Positions 24,390 through 34,174 are shown, counted from the first letter of the stretch. The stretch: 39,597 bases of DNA from Chitinophagales bacterium (GCA_020629005.1 JAHDEE010000036.1:1-39597); one strand, 5' to 3'. A program made the numbers and translations. Notes: generated from the sequence alone by a model not told the origin.

Positions 24390-25838
24390 CTAGCGAGTTC
24401 TTTCGTAATAACTGTACTCTAATATCAATCGCTCATCTAGCATATTGAGTTTCCTGGCAGCTGCAGATGGCAGTTGCATAGCAATATCTTTGTATTCGTC
24501 TGTGTCCGGGAGCCTTCCGATAACTTTCACGTAGATTACTTTTCCATTGACTGGATTGCGGACCTTCATGATCGTGTGCATTTGTGCGTCTTTGTGCAAG
24601 GCATACAGGCTTTCTCCTGCCGAATTATCACCTTTATACCAGGTTGCTATTCCTTTGCCCTTCATGTAGACATATTTACCACTGATATCATTTTCGGCAT
24701 CCGTGTACTTCTTGTAATTGCTGGCTCCACTTCGTGCTGAAGTTGGAGCTGGATTCCGCACTGTTGCAGGAGGATAGTTAGCAGCTCTTGCGGTAGAAGC
24801 ATTGCTTCCCGCGTAAGTTTCTCCTCCCAGAGGAATGCCAGGTTTGAGCACAATCTTCTGGCCCAGGGCAATGCTGTTGCTACTCATTCGATTCCATGCT
24901 TTTAGGTCTTCAAGTTCTAGACCGTACATTCTTCCGATTCTCCAAAGCGTTTCTCCTTGCTGGACTATGTGATAGTCCTTTCGAACGTAGGTATTGCTAC
25001 CAGCGGGAGTGCTCCTGGTGACTGTTGCCTCGCCAAGAGCAGGTTCCGTTTGGCTGATCGCAGGATTAGTGGTTGTGGTTGTAATTGTCGTAACTGTTGT
25101 GCCTCCTTGCCTGATCGTCTTGGTCTGACTTTGAGGGGATTGGTATTCCGGACCATCAAAGAAGGTAGGACGACTGTCATAGGTCGGGTTTCGGGGTTGC
25201 ACAGGTGTTTGTGTCGGTGCAGCTTTAACTGGTTCCTTGCGAACTGGTGCCGGCGTGTTTATGGGAGTCGGATTGCTTTGCTCTGCTGCTTTAACAGGCT
25301 GACTTGTAGTGCCGTGGCCGACGATGATTCTTTGTCCAACGGTGATATTGTTTGGGTCAAGGTCGTTCCAAGAGAGGATTTCGCCAAGTGTGTGGCCGTA
25401 TCTTCTGGCTAGCGAGTACAATGTTTCTCCTTCTGCGATCGTGTGGTATATGGCACCACTAACAGCTGGTGCTGCATTTCCAGGATTGGCCTTTCCAGGG
25501 CTTGTTTGATTTGCTGGAGGGTGGTAGATGGCTCTACTGTCTTTTAGTCCGGGAATGGAAAGCAAATCCCCTTCTTTGATCGTGTTGTTGACTACCTTAC
25601 CTGGATTTGCCGCAATGATATCTTGAACGCTGCAATTGTATTTGCGGGAAATGGCATAGAGGGTTTCTCCGGCCTGAACTCGATGCTGTTTTTGCGACTC
25701 CTGCCCATAGGTGCTACTCGCCATCAGGGTTTTGGATTCATCCAGAGTGATTGATCTTCCTGAGTCGCCGTAAATCGTTTGTCCATCCACGTAGAATGCA
25801 GCGGTGACCCCAAATACAAAGCACAGAAACTTCTTCAT
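24390..25838 (-). CDS. LysM x3 protein with RlpA-like C-terminal domain (paralog 1)
   Basis: A 482-residue exported protein. The signal peptide is MKKFLCFVFGVTAAFYVDG. LysM peptidoglycan-binding modules lie at about 52-97, 131-175 and 289-334, each with the GETLY/GETLW core. Linkers are rich in Pro, Thr, Ala and Gln. The C-terminal domain (about 385-480) resembles the double-psi beta-barrel of RlpA, with GIATWYKG and the NPVNGKVIYVKV strand. The position of the RlpA catalytic Asp (DRGP) reads GRLP, so lytic transglycosylase activity is doubtful. A strong Shine-Dalgarno AGGAGG lies seven bases before the ATG. A paralog with two LysM modules is next upstream. Confidence 0.9.
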   Translation of the reverse strand: MKKFLCFVFGVTAAFYVDGQTIYGDSGRSITLDESKTLMASSTYGQESQKQHRVQAGETLYAISRKYNCSVQDIIAANPGKVVNNTIKEGDLLSIPGLKDSRAIYHPPANQTSPGKANPGNAAPAVSGAIYHTIAEGETLYSLARRYGHTLGEILSWNDLDPNNITVGQRIIVGHGTTSQPVKAAEQSNPTPINTPAPVRKEPVKAAPTQTPVQPRNPTYDSRPTFFDGPEYQSPQSQTKTIRQGGTTVTTITTTTTNPAISQTEPALGEATVTRSTPAGSNTYVRKDYHIVQQGETLWRIGRMYGLELEDLKAWNRMSSNSIALGQKIVLKPGIPLGGETYAGSNASTARAANYPPATVRNPAPTSARSGASNYKKYTDAENDISGKYVYMKGKGIATWYKGDNSAGESLYALHKDAQMHTIMKVRNPVNGKVIYVKVIGRLPDTDEYKDIAMQLPSAAARKLNMLDERLILEYSYYERTR

Positions 25839-25845
25839 GTTATAT

Positions 25846-25851
25846 CCTCCT
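25846..25851 (-). promoter_or_regulatory. Strong Shine-Dalgarno site before LysM paralog 1
   Basis: AGGAGG on the minus strand, seven bases before the ATG at 25838, is a near-perfect ribosome binding site. Most genes in this window have no recognisable Shine-Dalgarno, as is usual in this phylum, so high translation or a special regulation of this gene is suggested. Confidence 0.6.
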
Positions 25852-26139
25852 AGAAGTAATTTATTGTTGAATGAGAAATAAAGTGGCTCCGAAAGGTGTG
25901 AAGGTGCAAACGAGCTAAACTGGAATTTCGGAATCCGGCTCTGATCGTCTAGCGATTCTCGCTAACACTATTCCCTAATTGTGGCCATTTATACTGCGAA
26001 AATAAGCCTTTTTCGCCTTTAGTATAAATAAAACTTAAAACAGAGGAATAAGTAAATGAAGGCTTGTAGGTTAAATAGTTCTGACCTGCCCACATAGCAA
26101 GGCAGATCCTACAATTCTGGTGGCAGAGCCATATTTTGC
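25852..26139. other. Spacer between the LysM paralogs, with a hairpin
   Basis: About 290 bases without a gene. A composite hairpin spans 25989-26027: TTATACT pairs with AGTATAA outside, and GCGAAAA pairs with TTTTCGC inside, with a small bulge. It lies downstream of paralog 2 (minus) and could end or stabilise its transcript; no long T-run follows. Confidence 0.5.
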
Positions 26140-27087
26140 CTACTTGTAAAAGCTGTATTCCAGAATCAGGCGCTCATCCAGCATGTTGAGCTTCTTGGCA
26201 GTTGCTGGGGCAAGTAGCATGGTCACATCTTCGTATTCATCAGTATCCGGAAGTTCTCCCAGGACCTTAACGTAGATTACTCTGCCGTTTACTGGGTTTC
26301 GGACTCGCATTATGGAGTGCATAGGAGCATCTTTATGCAGGGCATAGAGGTTTTCGTTGCTATCTCCGTTATTGGGGCTCCAGGTGGCTACTCCTTTTCC
26401 TTTGACTAAAGTAAACAAGCCTTTTGGGGCATTTTGTGCTTGTATATATTGAGAGTAATTGCTTCCTGTGCGGAAGTGATTAAAGTTCTTGAAGGATTTG
26501 TCTACTTCCGTTGCGACTTCGGTGGCTTCAATTTTGGATTCTGTCAAAGAGGAGTGTTTGTCGCTGATTATTGGAGAGGATGCTATTTCTGCCTCTGATA
26601 CAAAAATAGTCTTTCCAACAGGCAATTCTTCTGGCTCCAATTGATTCCACAGAATAATCTGTTGCTCAGACAAGCGATATTGCATGGCAAGCGAATAGAG
26701 TGTCTCCCCTGCTTGCACAAGATGCGTTTTTCTAGTCTCCGTGGGTAGCTCAAGATCGGCAGTTTCGAATGGTTCACCGATTTTCAAGATCCCACTTGTG
26801 TTATTTGTTTCATCGTCTGGAATCGTGAGCACGGATCCGACCACGATAGTGTTGTTTTTCACCTTTCTTGGATTCGCAGCACGTATAGACTCCACCGTAC
26901 AATTATATCGCCGTGAGATGGCATATAAAGTCTCACCGGCCTCAACTTTATGTTTGAGCCCAGTGCTAGTCACCTCGCTTACAGCAACTTCAGAAGCAAC
27001 CAGGGATTGGATCGAGAACCACATTTGGCCTTGCAGGTTGGCAAGTATTAGCAGAGCGCAGAATGCGCAGCATATCTTCTTTTTCAT
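26140..27087 (-). CDS. LysM x2 protein with RlpA-like C-terminal domain (paralog 2)
   Basis: A 315-residue exported paralog of the neighbouring 482-residue protein. The signal peptide is MKKKICCAFCALLILANLQG. LysM modules lie at about 46-90 and 121-164, and the RlpA-like domain at about 220-315 reads GKGVATWSPNNGDSNENLYA, then NPVNGRVIYVKV and ERLILEYSFYK at the end. As in paralog 1, the catalytic Asp position is replaced (VLGELPD). The third LysM and the long Pro/Thr linker are absent, so the pair arose by duplication with gain or loss of a module. It should bind peptidoglycan in the periplasm. It is divergent from the NfeD gene. Confidence 0.9.
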   Translation of the reverse strand: MKKKICCAFCALLILANLQGQMWFSIQSLVASEVAVSEVTSTGLKHKVEAGETLYAISRRYNCTVESIRAANPRKVKNNTIVVGSVLTIPDDETNNTSGILKIGEPFETADLELPTETRKTHLVQAGETLYSLAMQYRLSEQQIILWNQLEPEELPVGKTIFVSEAEIASSPIISDKHSSLTESKIEATEVATEVDKSFKNFNHFRTGSNYSQYIQAQNAPKGLFTLVKGKGVATWSPNNGDSNENLYALHKDAPMHSIMRVRNPVNGRVIYVKVLGELPDTDEYEDVTMLLAPATAKKLNMLDERLILEYSFYK

Positions 27088-27218
27088 AACACATCTAAAC
27101 TAACTCTCGCGCGGAGCAAGGTGAACTGGGGTGTTCGTACAGATACAAAGGACTATTAGCGCCACTTATTGTACGAATGTAGTTCTTTTAGCTTTCCGCG
27201 TAAAATTAATTTTTTCCT

Positions 27219-27228
27219 TATCTTTTGC
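27219..27228 (+). promoter_or_regulatory. Possible -7 box for the NfeD-kdsB operon
   Basis: TATCTTTTGC resembles the consensus TAnnTTTG with one extra T and lies about 24 bases before the NfeD ATG. No -33 element is clear. Confidence 0.3.
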
Positions 27229-27251
27229 CTCACAGCACATTTCGCTATACT

Positions 27252-28646
27252 ATGAAGAAAGATCAACGGAGACCAGCAATATTGAGCCTCTTTGCTATGC
27301 TAGCACTGCATCTGTTTGTGCTCTGTTATATGCAGGTCCAATCTACTGCTCAAGATACAAAAAACGCCACTGGAAAAGCAGTGTATCTAACGGAATTAAG
27401 CGAAAATATTTTTCCCTCTGCCTGGCGTTTAATCAGAGAGTCGATAGATCAGGCGGAGAAACTTGAAGCAGATTACTATTTGTTAGACCTTAATACTTAT
27501 GGCGGTCTTGTCGATGTGGCAGATTCGATAAGGACCAGATTGTTGAAATCAAAGGTACCTACAATTGTTTTTATTGATAACAATGCTGCTTCTGCTGGGG
27601 CTCTGATTTCGCTTGCATGTGATAGCATCTTTATGGTTAAGGGGGCGCAAATTGGTGCGGCCACAGTAGTCTCTGGCGGAAGCGGAGCAGCCATGCCGGA
27701 TAAATATCAAAGTTATATGAGAGCTACGATGCGGTCTACCGCGGAAGCCAAGGGGAGAGATCCGCTGATCGCAGAGGCGATGGTAGATCAACGAATTGTT
27801 GTTCCTGGGCTTGTTGATACTTCTGAGGTAGTGACTTTCACTTCTGGTGAGGCGCTCAAACATGGCTTTTGCGATCGGATTTTTGAAAATCGACAAGAAG
27901 TTTTGGATTATCTGGAAGCAGATCGTGAACTGCTGGTAGTACACAAACCTTCGGTTCTTGGAACCATCCTGGGCTATCTACAGCATCCTATGGCAACAGG
28001 TATTTTCCTGATGCTCATTTTCTCGGGTATCTACTTTGAACTTCAAACGCCCGGAGTTGGCTTTCCACTGATTGCGGCAACCATAGGTGCCATTCTTTAT
28101 TTTGCCCCAAACTATATGGATGGCCTGGCAGATTATTGGGAAATTGGCATCTTCGTTCTCGGCATAATTCTGCTTGCGGCTGAGGTATTTGCGCTGCCTG
28201 GCTTTGGCGTATTTGGTATACTCGGCGCAATATTGTTCATTAGCGGTTTGGTATTGAGTCTTTTAAGAAACGATATGTTTGACTTTAGCATGGCAGAGAC
28301 GGATGAGGCTTCAATGGCCTTTGTAACGGTACTGGGAGCAATGATACTTTCCCTGATAATCTTGTTTCTTTTTGGCGGTAAGCTGTTTGATTCTCCAGCG
28401 GCATCAAAACTTGTTTTGGATACGAAGCAGAAAACTGACGAAGGTTACACTGTAGGTGATGAAAAATCCAGGTCCATGATTTCCCGGGAAGGACTCGCCG
28501 TGACAGATCTTCGGCTTACAGGCGTGATTGAGATCGATGGTGAGCGTTATGATGCTATCTCGGAAGGTAATTACATCCCAAAAGGAAGTCGAGTGAAGGT
28601 CTTGAGTTATAGGAGCATTTACCTTGTAGTGATGCCAGTGATATGA
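27252..28646 (+). CDS. NfeD-type membrane serine protease (ClpP-class domain)
   Basis: A 464-residue membrane protein of the long NfeD (NfeD1b) type. After a signal/anchor segment (residues 10-35) comes a ClpP/SppA-like domain (about 45-225) with the nucleophile Ser in NNAASAGALI and the general-base Lys region replaced by AEAMVD, so the catalytic Lys is not obvious. Four to five membrane segments follow (about 245-390, including GIYFELQTPGVGFPLI and LAAEVFALPGFGVFGILG), then a C-terminal OB-fold NfeD domain (GVIEIDGERYDAISEGNYIP). Relatives associate with stomatin-like proteins in membrane quality control; none is adjacent. ATG 27252 is chosen over upstream TTG 27225. Its stop overlaps the kdsB start (ATGA). 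Confidence 0.88.
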   Translation: MKKDQRRPAILSLFAMLALHLFVLCYMQVQSTAQDTKNATGKAVYLTELSENIFPSAWRLIRESIDQAEKLEADYYLLDLNTYGGLVDVADSIRTRLLKSKVPTIVFIDNNAASAGALISLACDSIFMVKGAQIGAATVVSGGSGAAMPDKYQSYMRATMRSTAEAKGRDPLIAEAMVDQRIVVPGLVDTSEVVTFTSGEALKHGFCDRIFENRQEVLDYLEADRELLVVHKPSVLGTILGYLQHPMATGIFLMLIFSGIYFELQTPGVGFPLIAATIGAILYFAPNYMDGLADYWEIGIFVLGIILLAAEVFALPGFGVFGILGAILFISGLVLSLLRNDMFDFSMAETDEASMAFVTVLGAMILSLIILFLFGGKLFDSPAASKLVLDTKQKTDEGYTVGDEKSRSMISREGLAVTDLRLTGVIEIDGERYDAISEGNYIPKGSRVKVLSYRSIYLVVMPVI

Positions 28647-29392
28647 GTAGAGCTGTAGCCATTATACCAGCCAGGTACGCCTCGACGCGACTTCCTGGTA
28701 AACCGCTTTTGGAGATTGGTGGTATCTCGATGATCAGAAGGACTTATGCGCAGGTTCTGAAATCCCGTCAAATTTCAGACGTCCTGGTTGCTACAGATGA
28801 TCAGCGGGTCATGTCTCACTTGCTGGAATATGGCTTGAATGCCGTCTGGACCTCTGATCAGCACGAATCTGGCACGCAAAGAGTCTGCGAAGCCTTTCAA
28901 TCCTTGGAACGGACTTTTGAGCTGATTGTGAATGTGCAAGGGGACGAACCTTTTGTCGATCCACAACTGCTGGATAATTTGGTCAGCCAACTGCTTGAAG
29001 GTAAGGCAGATATTGCAACTGCCAAAGCTTTGATTCAAGATAATCCAAGCATACAGGACCCAAACTGTGTAAAGGTGGTTTGTGATCTGGATCACTTTGC
29101 ACTTTACTTTTCAAGGGCTCCCATTCCCTTTCTACGTGGAGTAGATACTGGTCAATGGGTGTCTACTTGTGACTTCTTTCGGCACATAGGCATATATGCC
29201 TTTCGAAAATCTGCGCTGATCAAAATTGCAAAAATTAGCAGTTCAGCGCTGGAACGTGCAGAAAGTTTGGAACAACTTGGCTGGATGGAGAATGGTTTGA
29301 AAATCAAAGTATTGCAGACTGATACTTTCTCTTTGTCTATCGACACGCCTGAAGATCTCGCAAAAGCGAGGCAACTTTGTTATGGATCATAA
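28643..29392 (+). CDS. kdsB: 3-deoxy-manno-octulosonate cytidylyltransferase
   Basis: KdsB activates Kdo with CTP to CMP-Kdo, the donor for the inner core of LPS, linking to the lipid A genes elsewhere in the window. The 249-residue protein has IIPARYASTRLPGKPL (7-22) for nucleotide binding, HESGTQRV, the metal-binding NVQGDEPF (about 92-99), YFSRAPIPF, HIGIYAFR, and SLEQLGWMENG near the C-terminus followed by SIDTPEDL. All expected family motifs are present and the length is normal. It overlaps the NfeD gene by four bases, so it is translationally coupled to it. Confidence 0.96.
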   Translation: MSRAVAIIPARYASTRLPGKPLLEIGGISMIRRTYAQVLKSRQISDVLVATDDQRVMSHLLEYGLNAVWTSDQHESGTQRVCEAFQSLERTFELIVNVQGDEPFVDPQLLDNLVSQLLEGKADIATAKALIQDNPSIQDPNCVKVVCDLDHFALYFSRAPIPFLRGVDTGQWVSTCDFFRHIGIYAFRKSALIKIAKISSSALERAESLEQLGWMENGLKIKVLQTDTFSLSIDTPEDLAKARQLCYGS

Positions 29393-29651
29393 GTTCCATA
29401 CATTAATTTTCCCCTGCTTTTCAAGTCACTGTTTTCTATCTTTTTCTATACGAAAAAAGAGCAATCCTGCCTTTGGCGACTCGCTTTTGCTTCTTCTGAG
29501 CGACGAAGTGGATGAACATGTGCCATGTAATCTTGATTGATAGCTGTTGCCTTTAAAGGTGCATTATCACGCCTTCTTTGGCATCAACCTTGACCACACT
29601 TGGTTCGTAGGTGATTTGCCTAAGTCACACGGAAGAAGAAAAAGAAGCTTG

Positions 29652-32600
29652 ATGTCAAAAGAAAATTTTGTGGGAATAATAGAACGGAGGTTGATAGGAC
29701 GTATTGCGGTTGTGCTGCTTATGCTGCTGTTGCCGGGACAAATGCATTCCAACCCCAATCCCCCTGCTCCGCCACCGTCTGCAGCCTGGCAAATTAATGT
29801 AACCAGGATCGATCCGAGTCCTCAACAGTCGGGCACTCAAATGTTGTTTCGGATCCAGCTGCAATGTTCAGCCGTCTCAGATAATGCCTGCCTCGATACT
29901 GAAATAAGGATTCCGGTACAAGATCCCACATCGTTTAACCTACCATTTTTTCATCCCGCCATAGAAGCCTTTTATCGGGATGATGTAAGCAACGAATGGG
30001 TGATCGATCTTCAAGATGCCATTTATGCTGGAACATCCATTGAATTTGATTTGATTGCCAGAGCTCCTAATCACACAACGCCCGATGGAACTACTTTTAC
30101 TATCGACGCGACCGTAGATGGAAGCAATACAGATCCGGCAAGCGACTCTGCAAGTGGAGCCTGGACGGCAGATGCAAATTTAGGAGTCACCAAGTATCTG
30201 CAATTTGGACCCAATACAGATGCTTTGCTAGATATTCCTGTAAAGTACTTTTTATACCCTTGTGATCCTACCTGGCAAAACAGCTCAAGTCCCGGCCATC
30301 TATATGTGGAGAACTGGACGCTGATCGATCAGTTGCCTCCAGGCACAGTGTACAACTCCTCTTCTGGTACATATAATTCCGGAGATCACACCGTAACCTG
30401 GTCTGACACGGAATATCTCGAGAATGAGAGTTGCGAGTTTGAGGGGCCAACGGATTATTGGGTGGAGGTAACTTTTCCCTCGACTGTTTTTGGGGCAGCG
30501 GCAGTACCTCCCGTCTTAGAAGTTGAAAATACGGCCATTTTTGAGGGCTATGCGATGGGTGCGGCAATGGAACCCGCCAATCTAATGCAGGACACCGAGA
30601 TTTTGCTGCACGGCTTTGGATTGCCTAACCCAATTGGTACACATACCAAAGATGCATCTACTCCTTATGCACGCTCAGCAGACATTACCTACGAAGATGA
30701 TGCGGCAAGCTTCGATATCAGGATCAGGACCGAGGCCTCGGGATCAACACCCTACTTCTGGAGAATTACAGATAATCTTCCTTGTCTGGACTATACTCCA
30801 AATGCCACCACACAATATGAATCGGTAGACCTTGGTGATCCGCCTTGCAGTAATATGGCTTTTCAACCAGATTCACACATAATGCTCAGGATTTACGATG
30901 CTTACGTTAGCTATCCGGATGGTGCTACTTTTGCTGCTTCAAATCCCACGATACCCTTACAGTATGTGGACACAAATGGCAATTCAGGTGTCCTTAACAT
31001 ACCCTTTGATGATTTGGGATTTGGCAGCGTAGAATATCGCATGAATTGGGCAGATATTGAGGCTGTATTGGGACCGGGAGTTGGGCTTTCTTCCGTTGTT
31101 TGGGATTCTGAAGATATTGGGGTGCAAGCCATTGTGACACCGCAGGATAATAGGGTTGTTGCTCAACTCAGCCTTGTCGGAACAGTGGCTCCGGACACAC
31201 CAGCTTATCCAATGTTAGATCAATACAGAGTTCGAAACTATGCCCATTTTGATATCATTTATGGAGATAATGAAACCTATATCGGGTTTATTCAAGATGA
31301 TGTTATTATCGATGACCGTGCACCTATTTTGAGTCCCGTTAAGAGTGTCAGTACCACAACTGGGTTGGTTACTCTCACTGTTACTTCTTCGGGCAGTAGT
31401 TTTAGACCAGGGGAATCCATGATCATAACTGATCTACTTCCATTGGGTTATACCTTTAGCCATGAGGCGCAACAGTATATGAGCTTGCAAGGTGGTAACT
31501 GGTATTGGAGTTTAGGATTCAATGCTACCAATGATACGGACTTTCCTGAGCTTGATAATATACCTGTGCAGAGTTATATAGATGTGGAGGTTATAGACAA
31601 TTACAATGGCACGGGAAGGCAGTTGGTCCGAGCTACTTTTAATGAGCCTCCTATTACGGACGGCTGGGATACTTTCTCGGGTGGTAGATTTTCATTCTAC
31701 GTGAATGAGGTTCCTATGAATTATAGTGCGACCAACTATGTGCAGGCGTTTTTGACTGATCCCGTATCCCAGGAAGATTTGCATTGTCAATGGTCCTACT
31801 ACAGTACACCTACTGCTGCATCAAGTAATGATCCGGATGATTTAGATGCTGATGGTCTAACCACAAATGACGGTTTTTGCCAGCGAAGTACCAATATTAT
31901 CCCCACTAGTACCTTTGTAGACATAAAGTCTTACAAGGCAGTAAGAGGAGACTATTTGCCAGATATGGAATTTGAAGGATTTCCTGCTGTAGCTGGAATT
32001 ACCAGCACTGGGGGATCGGCAGATTTTCAGATCAATGCAACCAACGTTGGTGGGGTAAGTTTGCAGGACTTCGTAATCTACGATATTCTCCCGCACACAG
32101 GTGATACAGGTTTAAGTCAAACACAGGTAGGGACACCCAGGGAAAGTGATTTTACAGCCATCTTCGACGGCATCGACATGTCTACAGTCCCGGCAGGTGC
32201 GGTAATTGAGTACTCAAGGTCGAACAATCCCTGTCGGGATGAATTGACCACCGGCGCAACACCATTTCCGACTGGATGTGTGGATGATTGGACAACTGTT
32301 TTGCCGAGTCCTATTAGTGATGTTCGAGCACTTCGCTTCACTTTCCCGGCTGGAGACTACATGGAGTTTGATCCGGGTGAAAGTATATCCATTGAATATT
32401 CAGTTACTTATCCTGCGGGTACTCAGGTGGGTGAGATTGCCTGGAATAGCTTTGCCTTTGCGGGGACCAGAACTGATGATCTAACAACCATACTTCCTGC
32501 CGAGCCACCAAAAGTAGGAATAGGAATTCCAGAAGTGGATCTAAGTGTGAGAAAGTCGGTGTCTACCTCTACTGCATTTGTTGGGACTCCTGTTCAATAT

Positions 32601-33989
32601 ACCATTGTGATCGATCACGATGGAGATGTTACACCAAATGGGGTATATACCTTGCCTGCCTCAGTGGCGAGAGACGTCTTGATTGTGGACGATGCCATTT
32701 CTCAAGGCCTACAATTGGTGCCCAATTCGGCGATGATTCTGAATTCTTCAACAGGTTTGACTGATGGTGCCACTTTTAATGAGCTTACCGGAGAAATCTT
32801 TATTCCGGAGATTGGTCCAAATGATACTTTTGAACTGACCTACTGGGCTTATGCCGACGATGAGGCTAGTATTGACAATACAGTGGAAATCATGTCTATT
32901 CCGACAGAGCCGGATTCTGATTCTACTGCCGGCAATGGAGATCCAACTGAAGACGATCTAGATACAGTGGGAGCGAATTGGGTCTTGCCGAGTATCGATC
33001 TCCAAAAGCTAGTCGAGAGTGAAGCTGGGTCGGGGACCTATATCGAGGCTGATGCTAGTGATGGACTGACAGGTTCGTATACGGCGGGGCAACCAATCAA
33101 TTACCAGTTTGTTATTTCCAATAATGGTACGACTACACTTTCCAATGTGGCGCTCGTTGACAGCTTAGTAGGATTTGAGTGTGACCAAAGTGTTGGATTC
33201 TTGCTATCTGGGGCTTCTGTGACTTTGAATTGTACCTGGCCATATGGTTATTCTGGAAGTAAAGATCCTTATGTCAATGTTGCTGGTGTATCTGGAACAT
33301 CAACATTAAATGGGGAGACTATCGAGGTGATGGATGTTGACTCTGCTGCTGTCCGCGTTTGTGATGTGCCCTTGATAACTGATCTGGTGGATGATACGAT
33401 TTGTGAAGGTGGATTGTTTGACGCCAGTGCTACAAGTACCACGGTGACTAATGGCATTCCAGTAAACTGGCAGTGGTACAATAATGATGGCCCGGATAAT
33501 CCGGGAACTACTGCCTTAAGTGGCCAGACTTCGGATAAGCTTTTGGCTTTGCCGACTACAGTGGGTGTTTATTCGTATCTGGTGGAGGCTGTCTACACCG
33601 GTGGCGCGCAATGTGTGGCGACAAGTACCGTTACACTCACCATCACCGACATGACAGACGGCCCGGTTGCACTAGCTATTTCTCCGACCTGTACAGGAGA
33701 AGTGCCTAATAATGATGGACAGATCATGATTTCTTTGTTTACCAATGAGCGTTTTGATTATAATCTTGGCAATACCTACACGGGTAGCGAGACCTATGCC
33801 ACTGCTGATCCGATTCCGGCAGATGGAATCATTGCAAGCAATCTGACGAATCCCAGTGGTGCGATAACGTATACGGTAAGGATATTTAATGATGTCGGAT
33901 GTTTTATTGATCGAGTTGTGACGCTGGAAGAGGCTACCTGCTGCGATGCGAACTACTGTGTGCCAATTATAGTCACTCCGGGTCCATAG
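29652..33989 (+). CDS. Large secreted DUF11/Ig-like repeat protein
   Basis: A 1445-residue exported protein. The start ATG 29652 gives MSKENFVGIIERRLIGRIAV and a hydrophobic stretch to about residue 32, a signal peptide with a long n-region; an upstream TTG (29547) is less likely. The bulk consists of beta-rich modules with DUF11-type patterns, for example DLSVRKSVSTSTAFVGTPVQ and IDLQKLVESEAGSG, and repeated phrases such as YTIVIDHDG, NYQFVISNNGTTTLSNVALV and ESISIEYSVTYPAGT. Towards the C-terminus is an Ig-like module (DDTICEGGLFDASA, WQWYNNDG). The chain ends with Cys-rich CCDANYC and no recognisable T9SS sorting domain. A surface adhesin or matrix role is inferred. It follows kdsB after 259 bases that show no other feature. 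Confidence 0.85.
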   Translation: MSKENFVGIIERRLIGRIAVVLLMLLLPGQMHSNPNPPAPPPSAAWQINVTRIDPSPQQSGTQMLFRIQLQCSAVSDNACLDTEIRIPVQDPTSFNLPFFHPAIEAFYRDDVSNEWVIDLQDAIYAGTSIEFDLIARAPNHTTPDGTTFTIDATVDGSNTDPASDSASGAWTADANLGVTKYLQFGPNTDALLDIPVKYFLYPCDPTWQNSSSPGHLYVENWTLIDQLPPGTVYNSSSGTYNSGDHTVTWSDTEYLENESCEFEGPTDYWVEVTFPSTVFGAAAVPPVLEVENTAIFEGYAMGAAMEPANLMQDTEILLHGFGLPNPIGTHTKDASTPYARSADITYEDDAASFDIRIRTEASGSTPYFWRITDNLPCLDYTPNATTQYESVDLGDPPCSNMAFQPDSHIMLRIYDAYVSYPDGATFAASNPTIPLQYVDTNGNSGVLNIPFDDLGFGSVEYRMNWADIEAVLGPGVGLSSVVWDSEDIGVQAIVTPQDNRVVAQLSLVGTVAPDTPAYPMLDQYRVRNYAHFDIIYGDNETYIGFIQDDVIIDDRAPILSPVKSVSTTTGLVTLTVTSSGSSFRPGESMIITDLLPLGYTFSHEAQQYMSLQGGNWYWSLGFNATNDTDFPELDNIPVQSYIDVEVIDNYNGTGRQLVRATFNEPPITDGWDTFSGGRFSFYVNEVPMNYSATNYVQAFLTDPVSQEDLHCQWSYYSTPTAASSNDPDDLDADGLTTNDGFCQRSTNIIPTSTFVDIKSYKAVRGDYLPDMEFEGFPAVAGITSTGGSADFQINATNVGGVSLQDFVIYDILPHTGDTGLSQTQVGTPRESDFTAIFDGIDMSTVPAGAVIEYSRSNNPCRDELTTGATPFPTGCVDDWTTVLPSPISDVRALRFTFPAGDYMEFDPGESISIEYSVTYPAGTQVGEIAWNSFAFAGTRTDDLTTILPAEPPKVGIGIPEVDLSVRKSVSTSTAFVGTPVQYTIVIDHDGDVTPNGVYTLPASVARDVLIVDDAISQGLQLVPNSAMILNSSTGLTDGATFNELTGEIFIPEIGPNDTFELTYWAYADDEASIDNTVEIMSIPTEPDSDSTAGNGDPTEDDLDTVGANWVLPSIDLQKLVESEAGSGTYIEADASDGLTGSYTAGQPINYQFVISNNGTTTLSNVALVDSLVGFECDQSVGFLLSGASVTLNCTWPYGYSGSKDPYVNVAGVSGTSTLNGETIEVMDVDSAAVRVCDVPLITDLVDDTICEGGLFDASATSTTVTNGIPVNWQWYNNDGPDNPGTTALSGQTSDKLLALPTTVGVYSYLVEAVYTGGAQCVATSTVTLTITDMTDGPVALAISPTCTGEVPNNDGQIMISLFTNERFDYNLGNTYTGSETYATADPIPADGIIASNLTNPSGAITYTVRIFNDVGCFIDRVVTLEEATCCDANYCVPIIVTPGP

Positions 33990-33991
33990 AT

Positions 33992-34017
33992 GAGCACAAA
34001 CTTATCAGGCTGTGCTC
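33992..34017 (+). terminator. Weak terminator-like hairpin after the DUF11 gene
   Basis: GAGCACA (33992-33998) pairs with TGTGCTC (34011-34017) around a 12-base loop and is followed by CTGTTTTGATTGTTT. The stem is short, so termination may be partial. Confidence 0.45.
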
Positions 34018-34083
34018 CTGTTTTGATTGTTTCTACAGAGATCGTCATTCTATTGCGATGCCGATAAGCAGAAAGCCTTCGGT

Positions 34084-34103
34084 CTTTTTGCCTGGCCAAA
34101 AAG
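34084..34103. terminator. Small symmetric hairpin
   Basis: CTTTTTG (34084-34090) pairs with CAAAAAG (34097-34103) around CCTGGC. It lies in the 405-base gap between the DUF11 gene and pyrG, 69 bases before structured element copy 5. Similar CTTTTTGCC..GGCAAAAAG stretches are familiar from other Bacteroidota intergenic regions. Confidence 0.35.
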
Positions 34104-34174
34104 AACCAAAGTCCTCTTGACGATACTATTTATTGGCACCACCAATCATCAAAAAGCAACCGCGGAACACCAAT

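Noticed and set aside
29547-29651. Upstream TTG start for the DUF11 protein
   Set aside because: It would put 35 extra residues before the signal peptide; ATG 29652 gives a normal exported-protein N-terminus.
33990-34068. Read-through continuation of the DUF11 protein carrying a sorting domain
   Set aside because: The frame after the stop encodes only about 25 residues (MSTNLSGCAPVL and onward) with no sorting-domain motifs.
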